Positions 1 to 6,315 are shown, numbered from the stretch's first letter. The stretch is DNA of 11,235 bases from Micromonosporaceae bacterium (GCA_019689695.1 JADGHA010000100.1:1-11235), one strand, 5' to 3'. The notes: generated by a model from the sequence alone, not told the origin. A program made the numbers and translations.

Positions 1-140
1 TACCTCCCGCCACCGGACTGACCCACCGCCCACCGTCCTAGCGTGCCGGTGACCAGGCCCGCGCCGTACTGTGGTATCCGCCGGAATGGATCACCATGAT
101 GCCGGTGTTGGCCGGGTTGCGGAGTATCGTTTGCCAGATC

Positions 141-149
141 AGGAGGAGG
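141..149 (+). promoter_or_regulatory. Strong ribosome binding site that decides the PAC2 gene start
   Basis: AGGAGGAGG is an extended Shine-Dalgarno match 9 nt before the GTG at 159. No comparable site precedes the in-frame ATG at 96, so the shorter protein is preferred. Confidence 0.8.
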
Positions 150-158
150 TCCGAACCG

Positions 159-1070
159 GTGCTCGACCCGCACGAGTTGTACCAGGTCGCCGACGACCTG
201 CCCGACCTGGGCAGGCCAGTGCTGATCCAGGCGCTCACCGGGTTCGTGGACGCCGGCGCCGCCACCCGGCTGGCCCGCGAGCACCTGCTGAGCACCCTCG
301 AGTCCCGGCCGGTGGCCACCTTCGACGTGGATCGGCTGCTGGACTACCGGTCCCGCCGCCCGGTCATGATCTTTGTCGAGGACCACTGGGAGGCGTACGA
401 CGAGCCGCAGCTCGCCCTGCACCTGGTGCGCGACGACGTCGGCACCCCGTTCCTGCTGCTCGCCGGCCCCGAGCCGGACCTGCAGTGGGAGCGGTTCACC
501 GCGGCCATGCTGGAGCTGATCGAGCGGCTCGGCGTCCGCCTGACCATCGGGCTGAACGCGATCCCGATGGCCGTCCCGCACACCCGCCCGACCGGGCTCA
601 CCGCGCACGCCACCCGGCGCGAGCTGATCAGCGGGTACGAGCCGTGGCTGCAGCGGGTGCAGGTGCCGGGTAGCGCCGGCCACCTGCTGGAGTACCGGCT
701 CGGCCAGCACGGCCGGGACGCCATGGGCTTCGCCGTTCACGTGCCGCACTACCTGGCCCAGGCGGAGTACCCGGCCGCCGCCGAGCTGCTGCTCACCTCG
801 GTCTCCCGGGCCACCGGCCTGCTGCTGCCCACCGAGCGGCTGCGCGCGGCGGCGGAGGCGGTCCGCGAGGACGTGGACAAGCAGATCGCCGAGACCGAGG
901 AGGCGCGGGCCGTCGTGCGCGCGCTCGAGCAGCAGTACGACGCGTTCATCCGCGGCCGGCAGAGCACCACCCTGCTGGCCGGGGAGAGCGGGCCGCTGCC
1001 CACCGCCGACGAGCTGGGCGCGGAGCTGGAACGCTTCCTGGCCGAGCACACCAAGCCGAGCGACCAGTAA
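159..1070 (+). CDS. PAC2-family (proteasome assembly chaperone-like) protein
   Basis: A 303-aa protein. I place the start at GTG 159 because AGGAGGAGG lies at 141-149, about 9 nt upstream; an in-frame ATG at 96 would add 21 residues unlike the family and has no such site. Family-like segments are LTGFVDAG (residues 27-34), a strand-rich core with FVEDHW (72-77), the stretch GLNAIPMAVPHTRPTG (131-146), and GSAGHLLEYRLGQHGRDAMG (171-190) followed by VPHYLAQAEYP (195-205). The C-terminal part (about 225-268) is long, charged and helical, possibly a coiled coil. Known of the family: actinobacterial PAC2 proteins share the fold of eukaryotic proteasome assembly chaperones, but their bacterial role is not settled. 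No signal peptide or membrane segment is seen, so it is probably cytosolic. It stands alone upstream of a methyltransferase with a 40-nt gap. Family assignment is fairly sure; function is open. Confidence 0.88.
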   Translation: MLDPHELYQVADDLPDLGRPVLIQALTGFVDAGAATRLAREHLLSTLESRPVATFDVDRLLDYRSRRPVMIFVEDHWEAYDEPQLALHLVRDDVGTPFLLLAGPEPDLQWERFTAAMLELIERLGVRLTIGLNAIPMAVPHTRPTGLTAHATRRELISGYEPWLQRVQVPGSAGHLLEYRLGQHGRDAMGFAVHVPHYLAQAEYPAAAELLLTSVSRATGLLLPTERLRAAAEAVREDVDKQIAETEEARAVVRALEQQYDAFIRGRQSTTLLAGESGPLPTADELGAELERFLAEHTKPSDQ

Positions 1071-1110
1071 CCCGCTCGCCACCGGCGGGCGGCCAAGCCA
1101 GGATCGGGCC

Positions 1111-1800
1111 ATGGCGGCACCATGGATGCTCGACGAGCTGGCGCACGCGGGTCCGGAGCACCTCGATCCGGCGTTCGTCGCCGGGTACGACCGCAAGCAG
1201 GGCTACCCCGACTTCACCGAGGACGTGGCCGTCCTGCGCGCGCACGGGCTGACCAAGGAGTCCACAGTGGTCGACCTGGGCGCCGGCAGCGGGCGCTTCG
1301 CGCTGGCCGCCGCCGCCGAGTTCGGCCGCGTCATCGCGGTGGACGTCTCACCCGCGATGCTCGACGTGCTCCGTTCCCGGACGGCACTGTGCAACGTAGA
1401 GTACGTCCGGGCCGGGTTCCTGAGCTACGAGCACGCTGGACAGCCGGCGGACGCGGTCTACACCCGTAACGCGCTGCACCAGCTACCCGACTTCTGGAAG
1501 GCGGTCGCACTCGACCGGATCGCCCGGATCCTCCGGCCCGGTGGCATCCTGCGCGTGCACGACCTCATCTACGACTTCACCCCCGCCGAGGCAGACGAGG
1601 TCTTCGGGCGATGGCTTGCCGGCGCCGCCACCGACCCCGCCGAGGGGTACACGGCCGAGGACTACGCGGAACACATCCGTACGGAGCACAGCACGTTCCG
1701 GTGGCTGTTCGAGCCGATGCTGGAGGTTGCCGGCTTCGAGGTGGTGACCGCCGAGTTCCGCTCCTCCGTCTACGGCGCCTACACCTGCGTCAAGCGCTGA
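1111..1800 (+). CDS. Class I SAM-dependent methyltransferase
   Basis: A 229-aa protein with a Rossmann-type methyltransferase core. Motif I is VVDLGAGSGRF (53-63), the glycine-rich loop that binds S-adenosylmethionine. The acidic residue at the end of strand 2 is D78 in VIAVDVS. Motif IV is around ADAVYTRNALHQLPD (113-127), and the typical ILRPGGILRVHDL follows at 140-152. The layout matches UbiE/Methyltransf_11/25-type small-molecule methyltransferases. The substrate cannot be read from the sequence. ATG 1111 has a weak AGGA at 1100-1103; an in-frame ATG at 1126 (residue 6) is an alternative. No signal peptide, so cytosolic. The stop codon sits inside a 23-bp tandem duplication that leads into a repeat block, which is unusual. 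Length is normal and nothing appears truncated. Confidence 0.92.
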   Translation: MAAPWMLDELAHAGPEHLDPAFVAGYDRKQGYPDFTEDVAVLRAHGLTKESTVVDLGAGSGRFALAAAAEFGRVIAVDVSPAMLDVLRSRTALCNVEYVRAGFLSYEHAGQPADAVYTRNALHQLPDFWKAVALDRIARILRPGGILRVHDLIYDFTPAEADEVFGRWLAGAATDPAEGYTAEDYAEHIRTEHSTFRWLFEPMLEVAGFEVVTAEFRSSVYGAYTCVKR

Positions 1801-1843
1801 CCCGGCGCCCGTCCGCGGGCTGACCCGGCGCCCGTCCGCGGGC
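1798..1843. repeat. Two perfect tandem copies of a 23-bp unit spanning a stop codon
   Basis: Positions 1798-1820 and 1821-1843 are identical. Each copy begins with TGA followed by CCCGGCGCCC and GTCCGCGGGC. The first TGA is the methyltransferase stop. As 23 is not a multiple of 3, the second TGA is in another frame. Each unit also contains short self-complementary GC stretches. It could be a replication-slippage duplication or contribute to a 3' end structure. Confidence 0.95.
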
Positions 1844-1917
1844 CCGGCGCGCGTTGCAGGCCGGCGCGCGTTGCAGGCCGGCGTGCGTTGCAGGCCGGCG
1901 CGCTTTGCGGGCCGGCG
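1844..1917. repeat. 17-bp tandem repeat array, four copies plus a partial fifth
   Basis: The unit CCGGCGCGCGTTGCAGG occurs at 1844-1860 and 1861-1877 (identical), 1878-1894 (one change, GCGTGCG) and 1895-1911 (two changes, CGCTTTGCGGG), followed by a partial CCGGCG at 1912-1917. It starts directly after the 23-bp duplication and ends 18 bp before the ATG of the 82-aa gene. There are no spacers, so it is not a CRISPR array. Divergence increases toward the right end, which fits recent expansion on the left by slippage. It looks like a variable-number tandem repeat. Confidence 0.95.
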
Positions 1918-1935
1918 ATCGGGTACGCGCCGCGC

Positions 1936-2184
1936 ATGCTCCCGGACGAGCTGGCCCGGGCGATCGCCGGCCGCCCGCACTGGAAGGCCAGTGACGGCTC
2001 CGCGGTGTACGCGCCGCCGCGGGCCGGCTACGTCGTCCGGGTACGCCAGACCTACCAGCCGACCCGGAGCGCGGAACGGTGGCACGCGGCCCTCATCGTC
2101 CGGGGCGCGGCGGTGCGGGCGGCGACCCAGTTCTCCGCGGCGGCGGCGGTCAGCTGGGCCGAGCAGGTACGACTCCACCGGTAG
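1936..2184 (+). CDS. Small hypothetical protein (82 aa)
   Basis: I do not recognise this protein. It begins MLPDELARAIAGRPHW and ends WAEQVRLHR. It is rich in Ala, Arg and aromatic residues, with an amphipathic helix near each end and strand-like stretches YVVRVRQTY and RWHAALIVRG between them. The support for coding is that nearly all third codon positions are G or C through the whole frame, as in the neighbouring genes. No clear ribosome binding site precedes ATG 1936, and the region just upstream is the 17-bp repeat array; in-frame extension into the array is possible from a TTG at 1888 but seems less likely. No signal peptide or membrane helix. It is followed 63 nt later by the DUF1648 gene on the same strand. 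Confidence 0.65.
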   Translation: MLPDELARAIAGRPHWKASDGSAVYAPPRAGYVVRVRQTYQPTRSAERWHAALIVRGAAVRAATQFSAAAAVSWAEQVRLHR

Positions 2185-2247
2185 TGCTCTCGCGCGTGCA
2201 GTTGGTACCGTCCGAGGCGGCGCTGCTGCAGACGGGTGGATGGGACC

Positions 2248-3333
2248 ATGGCCGCCGCGATCCAATTACTCACCGTCTTGGTGCTGGTCGTCGTAGGCCT
2301 GCTGGTGCCAGAGTGGGCCCCGGCCGGTACCGCGTTCGGTGTCCGGGTCCCGCCGGAGCGGGTCACCGCCCCGGTCGTGCTGGCCTGGCGCCGGGCGTAC
2401 CGGACGGGCGTGCTCGCGCTCGGCCTGCTCGCCGCGACCGTCTCGGCCGGGGCCGCCGCCGGCCGGCTGCCCGTCCTCGCGGTGCTCGCCACCGTTGGCC
2501 TGGCCCTCTCCTACTACCTGCTCTACTACCTGGCCCACCGGGCGGTGCGCGCGGCCAAGGCCGAGCAGAACTGGTACGCCGACCGACGGCAGGCGATCGC
2601 GGCGGACACCTCCCTGCGGACGGATCCGGTCCGCTACCCCTGGATGTGGCTGTCCCCCGCGTTGACGGTCATCGCCATCACGACGATCTACGGCGCGCTC
2701 CGCTACCCGGACCTGCCCGATCGGCTGGTGCTGCACTACGACGCGGCGGGCCGGCCGGACCGGTACGCCGACCGCACCCTTATCACCGCGTTCGCTCCGG
2801 TCCTCGCCCAGGTGCTGCTCACCGTGCTGATCGCCGTCCTGGCCGCGGTGGCGCTGCGGGCGCCCGCAACGCTGGATCCGGCCGATCCGGTCCGTGCGGC
2901 CAGGCTCTACCGGTCGTTTCATGCCGTGCTGTCCCGGGCACTGCTGCTGCTCGCCGCCGACGCGTGTCTCGGGCTGTTCTTCCTGGCCCAGCAAGTGTGG
3001 CGGGAGGGCGGCTCGCCCGGCACCGCCGCAGTGGTGGCCGCCGCGGTGGTCGCGCTGGGCGTCATCGGGGGGGCCGCCACGATGGCCTACGCCGGCGGGG
3101 CGGCACGGCGCGGCACGCCGCCGGCGGAGCCGGGAGCCCCGCGCGCCCGGGACGACGACGCCAACTGGCGCGGCGGGTTCTTCTACGTCAACCGCGACGA
3201 TCCGGCGCTGCTGGTGCCGCGGCGCTTCGGACTGGGTTGGACGCTGAACTTCGGCCACCCGATGGCCTGGCTGGTCCTCGCGGTGATCCTCGCCATTCCG
3301 GTGCTCACCTCCATCCTCGCGGCCCGCACCTGA
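2248..3333 (+). CDS. DUF1648 and DUF5808 domain multi-pass membrane protein
   Basis: A 361-aa integral membrane protein. I count about eight hydrophobic segments: roughly 5-23, 52-72, 75-97, 135-151, 180-203, 228-250, 259-282 and 340-358. A DUF1648-type signature lies at about 152-174 (RYPDLPDRLVLHYDAAGRPD), the conserved loop with P, H-Y and G-x-P-D. The C-terminal segment at about 307-341 (WRGGFFYVNRDDPALLVP, then FGLGWTLNFGHP) matches DUF5808. Known of the family: DUF1648 regions occur in SdpI-like proteins and in many uncharacterised Gram-positive membrane proteins; SdpI gives immunity to a toxin and binds a repressor in Bacillus, but nothing here shows that role. ATG 2248 has GGTGGA at 2235-2240; the GTG at 2236 is an alternative start adding four residues. 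It stands alone. Confidence 0.9.
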   Translation: MAAAIQLLTVLVLVVVGLLVPEWAPAGTAFGVRVPPERVTAPVVLAWRRAYRTGVLALGLLAATVSAGAAAGRLPVLAVLATVGLALSYYLLYYLAHRAVRAAKAEQNWYADRRQAIAADTSLRTDPVRYPWMWLSPALTVIAITTIYGALRYPDLPDRLVLHYDAAGRPDRYADRTLITAFAPVLAQVLLTVLIAVLAAVALRAPATLDPADPVRAARLYRSFHAVLSRALLLLAADACLGLFFLAQQVWREGGSPGTAAVVAAAVVALGVIGGAATMAYAGGAARRGTPPAEPGAPRARDDDANWRGGFFYVNRDDPALLVPRRFGLGWTLNFGHPMAWLVLAVILAIPVLTSILAART

Positions 3334-3347
3334 CTCCCCAGCGAGAC

Positions 3348-3375
3348 TTGACGATGCCCGGCTGGGCGGTAAACC
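3348..3375 (+). promoter_or_regulatory. Candidate promoter for the nucleotidyltransferase gene
   Basis: TTGACG at 3348-3353 and TAAACC at 3370-3375 are separated by 16 bp. The -35 is a 5/6 match; the -10 is weaker. Transcription from here would begin near 3382, which supports the ATG at 3414 rather than the in-frame ATG at 3354 that lies inside the spacer. Confidence 0.4.
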
Positions 3376-3413
3376 AGTTGCGCCCTACGGCGCCCCCGGC
3401 CATCCTTCAGGCG

Positions 3414-4088
3414 ATGGACGATCATCTTCCCCGCCCGGCGGGCACGCCCGTGCCGGAGGCCGTCGCCTACGTTTCCGACCTGCTCCGCGACCTCGACTCG
3501 CCATGGTTCCTCTGTGGTGGGTGGGCCGCCGACGCCTGGCTGGGCAGCCAGACGCGCCGACACGGCGATGTGGACATCGCGGTCTTCCACCCCGACCAGG
3601 GCACCATCTTCAAGCACTTCGCAGGCTGGGCGCTGGTCGCCCACGACCCCAACGTCCCCGACGACACCTCGCAGCCGTGGGACGGCCGGCAGCTCGACCT
3701 ACCCGCCCACGTCCACGTCCCTGAGCTCGGCAGTCCACTGTCGACCGTGAAGACGGCGACGCACACCGCGTTCGAGTTCGAGTTCCTGTTCAACGAGCGG
3801 TCCGGCGACGACTGGGTGCTCAACCGCGAGCACGACATCGCCCTGCCGGTGGACCGCTGCGCCCGCGAATCGGCGTGGGGGCTGCCGACGGCGGCCCCGG
3901 AGGTCATCCTCTTCTACAAGGCGGGCGGGAACCTCCCCGCCGCCGAGCTGGGCGAGATCCGGGCCCGCGACGAGCAGGACTTCGCCGCTCTCCTGCCCAC
4001 CCTCGGCCACGCTCAGCGGTCCTGGCTGGCCGAGTCGCTCGCCACGGCGCACCCCCGGCACCCGTGGCTGGCGCACCTCCGCTCCTGA
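3414..4088 (+). CDS. Nucleotidyltransferase-fold protein, aminoglycoside/lincosamide adenylyltransferase-like
   Basis: A 224-aa protein with the polymerase-beta nucleotidyltransferase signature. GG at residues 35-36 in FLCGGWAADAWLG is followed by D52-V-D54 in RRHGDVDIAVF, the metal-binding Asp pair. A later acidic stretch, FEFEFLFNERSGDDW (120-134), probably supplies the third acidic position and the nucleotide-pocket region. The layout resembles the ANT(2'')/lincosamide nucleotidyltransferase group (Pfam Aminoglyc_resit type), whose members transfer AMP to antibiotic hydroxyls. Many chromosomal actinobacterial members have no proven resistance role, so the substrate is unknown. All expected core residues are present, so it is likely active. 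Start: ATG 3414 fits the candidate promoter; ATG 3354 would add 20 residues of low similarity. No signal peptide. It converges on the isomerase gene with a 50-nt gap. Confidence 0.87.
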   Translation: MDDHLPRPAGTPVPEAVAYVSDLLRDLDSPWFLCGGWAADAWLGSQTRRHGDVDIAVFHPDQGTIFKHFAGWALVAHDPNVPDDTSQPWDGRQLDLPAHVHVPELGSPLSTVKTATHTAFEFEFLFNERSGDDWVLNREHDIALPVDRCARESAWGLPTAAPEVILFYKAGGNLPAAELGEIRARDEQDFAALLPTLGHAQRSWLAESLATAHPRHPWLAHLRS

Positions 4089-4118
4089 ACCGGCCCGACT
4101 TCGGCTCCTGAACCGGCC
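4081..4118. repeat. 15-bp direct repeat, period 23, spanning the stop codon
   Basis: GCTCCTGAACCGGCC is found at 4081-4095 and again at 4104-4118. The first copy contains the TGA stop of the nucleotidyltransferase gene. The period of 23 bp equals that of the duplication after the methyltransferase stop. Confidence 0.9.
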
Positions 4119-4128
4119 GGCAGGCCGG
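4113..4128. terminator. GC hairpin between convergent genes, possible two-way terminator
   Basis: CCGGCC (4113-4118) and GGCCGG (4123-4128) form a 6-bp perfect stem with a GGCA loop, between the 3' ends of the nucleotidyltransferase and the isomerase. There is no T-tract on either side, so any termination would be of the tail-less type suspected in actinobacteria. The call rests on position and pairing only. Confidence 0.35.
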
Positions 4129-4138
4129 GCCGGGGAGG

Positions 4139-5305
4139 TCAGGCTCCCCAGCCGGCCGCCTGCCCGCCGACCCGCTCGGCACGCACCTTCTCGAAGTATC
4201 CGGACCGCTGGTAGGCGGCGATCGGGTCCGGGTCCAGGCCCATGTCCGCGCGCAGCTCGGCCAGCAGCGGGCGCACGTCGGTGTTGTACGCGTCCATCAG
4301 CACCGCGTTGGCGCCCAGCACGTCCCCGGCCTGCTGCGCGGCGGCGAGCGCGTCGTGGTCGACCAGCAGCGCCTTGGCAGTCGCCTCCTGCACGTTCATC
4401 ACCGAGCGGATCACCGCCTGGATCTTCGGCTCGATGTTGTGGCACTGGTCCAGCATGAACGCGATCCCGGCCCGCTCCGAGAGCGCGTCGGCGAGCACGA
4501 TCTCGTGCATGATGCGGAACAGCTGGAACGGGTCCGCCGAGCCGACCATGAGGTCGTCGTCGGCGTAGAACCGGGAGTTGAAGTCGAAGCCGCCCAGCTT
4601 GCCGGCGCGCAGCAGGAACGCCACGATGAACTCGATGTTGGTCCCCGGTGCGTGGTGCCCGGTGTCGATGACCACCTGCGCCCGCTCACCCAGCTGCACG
4701 CAGTGGGCGTACGCGGTGCCCCAGTCCGGCACGTCGGTCATGTAGAACGCCGGCTCGAACAGCTTGTACTCCAGCAGCATCCGCTGCCGCTCGCCCAGCC
4801 GGTCGTACACCTCGCGCAGCGCCGCCGCCAGCCGGTCCTGCCGCGCCGAGATGTTGTCCTGCCCGGGATAGTTGGTGCCGTCGGAGAACCACAGCTTCAG
4901 GTCCCGGGATCCGGTGGCGTCCATGATGTCGACGCACTCCAGCAGGTGGTCGGTCGCCTTGCGCCGTACGGCCGGATCCGGGTTGGTGACGCTGCCCAGC
5001 TTGTAGTCGTTGTCCTGGAACACGTTCGAGTTGATCGCGCCGATCGCCACGCCCTGCGACCGCGCGTACGCGGCCAGCTCGGCGTAGTCGTCCACCTTGT
5101 CCCACGGGATGTGCAGGGCCACCGTCGGCGCCACTCCGGTGAAGCGGTGCACCGTCGCCGCGTCCGCGATCTTCTCGTACGGGTTGCGCGGCACCCCCTC
5201 CTGCGGGAACACCTTGAACCGCGTGCCGGAGTTGCCGAAGGCCCAGGACGGGGTCTCGATCCGCTGCCCGCGCAGCGCCTCCTTCACGCGTGCAAGGTCG
5301 ATCAT
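4139..5305 (-). CDS. rhaI: L-rhamnose isomerase family sugar isomerase (RhaI type)
   Basis: A 388-aa TIM-barrel aldose-ketose isomerase of the Pseudomonas stutzeri/Gram-positive RhaI type, expected to convert L-rhamnose to L-rhamnulose with divalent metal (EC 5.3.1.14). Positions matching the P. stutzeri catalytic set, from memory of its numbering, are E179 and K181 (LLEYK), D214 and H217 (VIDTGHH), D249 and D251 (YADDDL), all at a constant offset of 40, and D286 (MLDQCHN). The expected metal-binding His at the place of D241 (GGFDFN) is Asp here, so the substrate or metal use may differ. ATG 5305 is chosen because AGGAG lies 6 nt upstream; the in-frame TTG at 5311 has no room for a site. Same strand as the transporter genes, but with a 103-nt gap holding its own promoter and a LacI-like palindrome. 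No rhamnulokinase or aldolase is in the window. Cytosolic. Confidence 0.88.
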   Translation of the reverse strand: MIDLARVKEALRGQRIETPSWAFGNSGTRFKVFPQEGVPRNPYEKIADAATVHRFTGVAPTVALHIPWDKVDDYAELAAYARSQGVAIGAINSNVFQDNDYKLGSVTNPDPAVRRKATDHLLECVDIMDATGSRDLKLWFSDGTNYPGQDNISARQDRLAAALREVYDRLGERQRMLLEYKLFEPAFYMTDVPDWGTAYAHCVQLGERAQVVIDTGHHAPGTNIEFIVAFLLRAGKLGGFDFNSRFYADDDLMVGSADPFQLFRIMHEIVLADALSERAGIAFMLDQCHNIEPKIQAVIRSVMNVQEATAKALLVDHDALAAAQQAGDVLGANAVLMDAYNTDVRPLLAELRADMGLDPDPIAAYQRSGYFEKVRAERVGGQAAGWGA

Positions 5306-5314
5306 GATCAACTC

Positions 5315-5328
5315 CTGAATCGATTCAG
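5315..5328. promoter_or_regulatory. LacI-type operator palindrome upstream of the isomerase
   Basis: CTGAATCGATTCAG is a perfect 14-bp palindrome with the central CG and TGAA/TTCA arms typical of LacI-family operators. It overlaps by two bases the AGGAG ribosome binding site (5312-5316 on the - strand) and would lie about 10-20 nt downstream of the predicted transcription start. A repressor bound here would block elongation or initiation. No LacI-family gene is in the window. Confidence 0.65.
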
Positions 5329-5332
5329 ACAG

Positions 5333-5353
5333 GCCCTGCCGTAACGGTAGGGC
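5333..5353. repeat. Inverted repeat overlapping the isomerase -10 region
   Basis: Arms GCCCTGCCG (5333-5341) and CGGTAGGGC (5345-5353) pair at 8 of 9 positions around TAA. It could be a second regulator site over the -10 box, or a hairpin ending the upstream permease transcript; no T-tract follows. Confidence 0.5.
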
Positions 5354-5372
5354 GACCGCGCACCGCGGTCAA
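5344..5372 (-). promoter_or_regulatory. Predicted promoter of the isomerase gene
   Basis: On the - strand TTGACC (5372-5367) and TACCGT (5349-5344) are separated by exactly 17 bp. The -35 matches consensus at 5 of 6 positions and the -10 fits TAnnnT. The start would be near 5337, about 32 nt before the ATG. Confidence 0.55.
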
Positions 5373-5402
5373 GTCCCAGAACCCGCGGTCAAGTCACAGA
5401 AC
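5363..5402. repeat. Two tandem copies of a 20-bp unit carrying a -35-like sequence
   Basis: Positions 5363-5382 and 5383-5402 differ at one base (CCC versus CAC in AAGTCNCAG). Read on the - strand each copy contains TTGACC; only the copy nearer the isomerase has a properly spaced -10. A degenerate third start (CGGTGGTCA) follows at 5403-5411, running into the permease stop. Confidence 0.85.
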
Positions 5403-5408
5403 CGGTGG

Positions 5409-6302
5409 TCAGCCCTTCAGGCCGGTGCCGGCGATGCCCTCCACGATCCGCCGCTGGAACAGCAGGAAGACCAGCACCAGGGGCAGGGCGCCCAGGATCG
5501 CCGAGGCCATCGTGTCCGCGTACCGGATCCCGTAGGTGCCCTGGACCGTGGCCAGCCCGACCGGGATGGTCATGAGCTTGGGGTTGGTCATCGCGAGCAG
5601 CGGCCACAGCAGGTTGTTCCAGCTCCACACGAAGGTGAAGATGGCCACTGCGGAGACCACCGGGCGGCACAGCGGCATGACGACGCGCCGGTAGGTGCGG
5701 AAGAAGCTGGCGCCGTCCATCCGGGCCGCCTCGTCCAGCTCCCGCGGCAGCCCGTCGAAGAACTGCTTGAAGATGAAGACCGCGATCGCCAGCGGGATCT
5801 GTGGCAGGGCCACCGACCAGTACGTGTTCAGCAGGTTGACGCTGTCCAGCTCCCGGAACAGCGGCACGATCAGCACCTGCTGCGGGATCATGATGCCGAT
5901 AAGGATGAACCAGAACACCACGCCCCTCAGCCGGAACCGCATCCGGGACAGCGCGTAGGCCGCCAGGCTGCCCGTGACGACCGTGCCGAACGCGGAGATC
6001 GCCGAGGTGATGAAGCTAGACGCGTACCAGTTGAGGATGTCGGTGTCCCGGATGATGGCGCGGAACGAGTCGAACGTGGGGTTGTCGATCCACCACGTGA
6101 TTTTGGTGGTCTCCGCGTTGGGCTTCAACGCGGTGTCCACCGCCCAGGCGAGCGGCACCAGCCAGATCAGGGCGAGCGCGATCAGGATGCCGGCGCAGCA
6201 GCGGTTGAACAGGCGGATCCGGCGGTCGACGGTCGCGGCGAGCGCGTGGGCGGCGGGCGCCTCCTGCTCGCCGAGGACGGCGGGGTGTGCGATGGTGGTC
6301 AT
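5409..6302 (-). CDS. ABC sugar transporter permease, MalG-like (CUT1)
   Basis: A 297-aa inner-membrane permease. It has a cytoplasmic N-terminus and about six membrane segments: roughly 36-57, 95-117, 127-147, 163-180, 213-236 and 266-283. The EAA loop at 188-211 (ELDEAARMDGASFFRTYRRV) contacts the ATPase subunit; the EAA-x3-D-G-A core is intact. The downstream position, length and SGDA-like N-terminal half fit the MalG/LacG side of the CUT1 permease pair. ATG 6302 lies 13 nt after the stop of the partner permease, with GGAGG directly joined to that stop (TAAGGAGG), which suggests translational coupling. It is the last gene of the transporter unit; the isomerase beyond has its own promoter. 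Substrate is inferred from the locus to be an arabinose-containing saccharide. Confidence 0.93.
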   Translation of the reverse strand: MTTIAHPAVLGEQEAPAAHALAATVDRRIRLFNRCCAGILIALALIWLVPLAWAVDTALKPNAETTKITWWIDNPTFDSFRAIIRDTDILNWYASSFITSAISAFGTVVTGSLAAYALSRMRFRLRGVVFWFILIGIMIPQQVLIVPLFRELDSVNLLNTYWSVALPQIPLAIAVFIFKQFFDGLPRELDEAARMDGASFFRTYRRVVMPLCRPVVSAVAIFTFVWSWNNLLWPLLAMTNPKLMTIPVGLATVQGTYGIRYADTMASAILGALPLVLVFLLFQRRIVEGIAGTGLKG

Positions 6303-6315
6303 CTCCTGGGCCTCC

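Noticed and set aside
1..140. Promoter or upstream gene end before the PAC2 gene
   Set aside because: No well-spaced -35/-10 pair could be found, and no frame entering from the left edge has support.
1071..1110. Terminator hairpin after the PAC2 gene
   Set aside because: CCCGC and GCGGG can pair across about nine bases, but the stem is short, there is no T-tract and such pairings are frequent at this GC content.
1844..1917. CRISPR array
   Set aside because: The 17-bp units are directly adjacent with no spacers and no cas genes are nearby.
2079..3413. Upstream extension of the nucleotidyltransferase frame through the DUF1648 gene
   Set aside because: The extension would run in a second frame through the whole membrane-protein gene and is Arg/Gly/Ala-rich without domains. 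The real protein starts near 3414.
4355..5344. + strand open frame opposite the isomerase
   Set aside because: No recognisable motifs, Val/Arg/His-rich; the - strand frame encodes a clear sugar isomerase with its catalytic residues.
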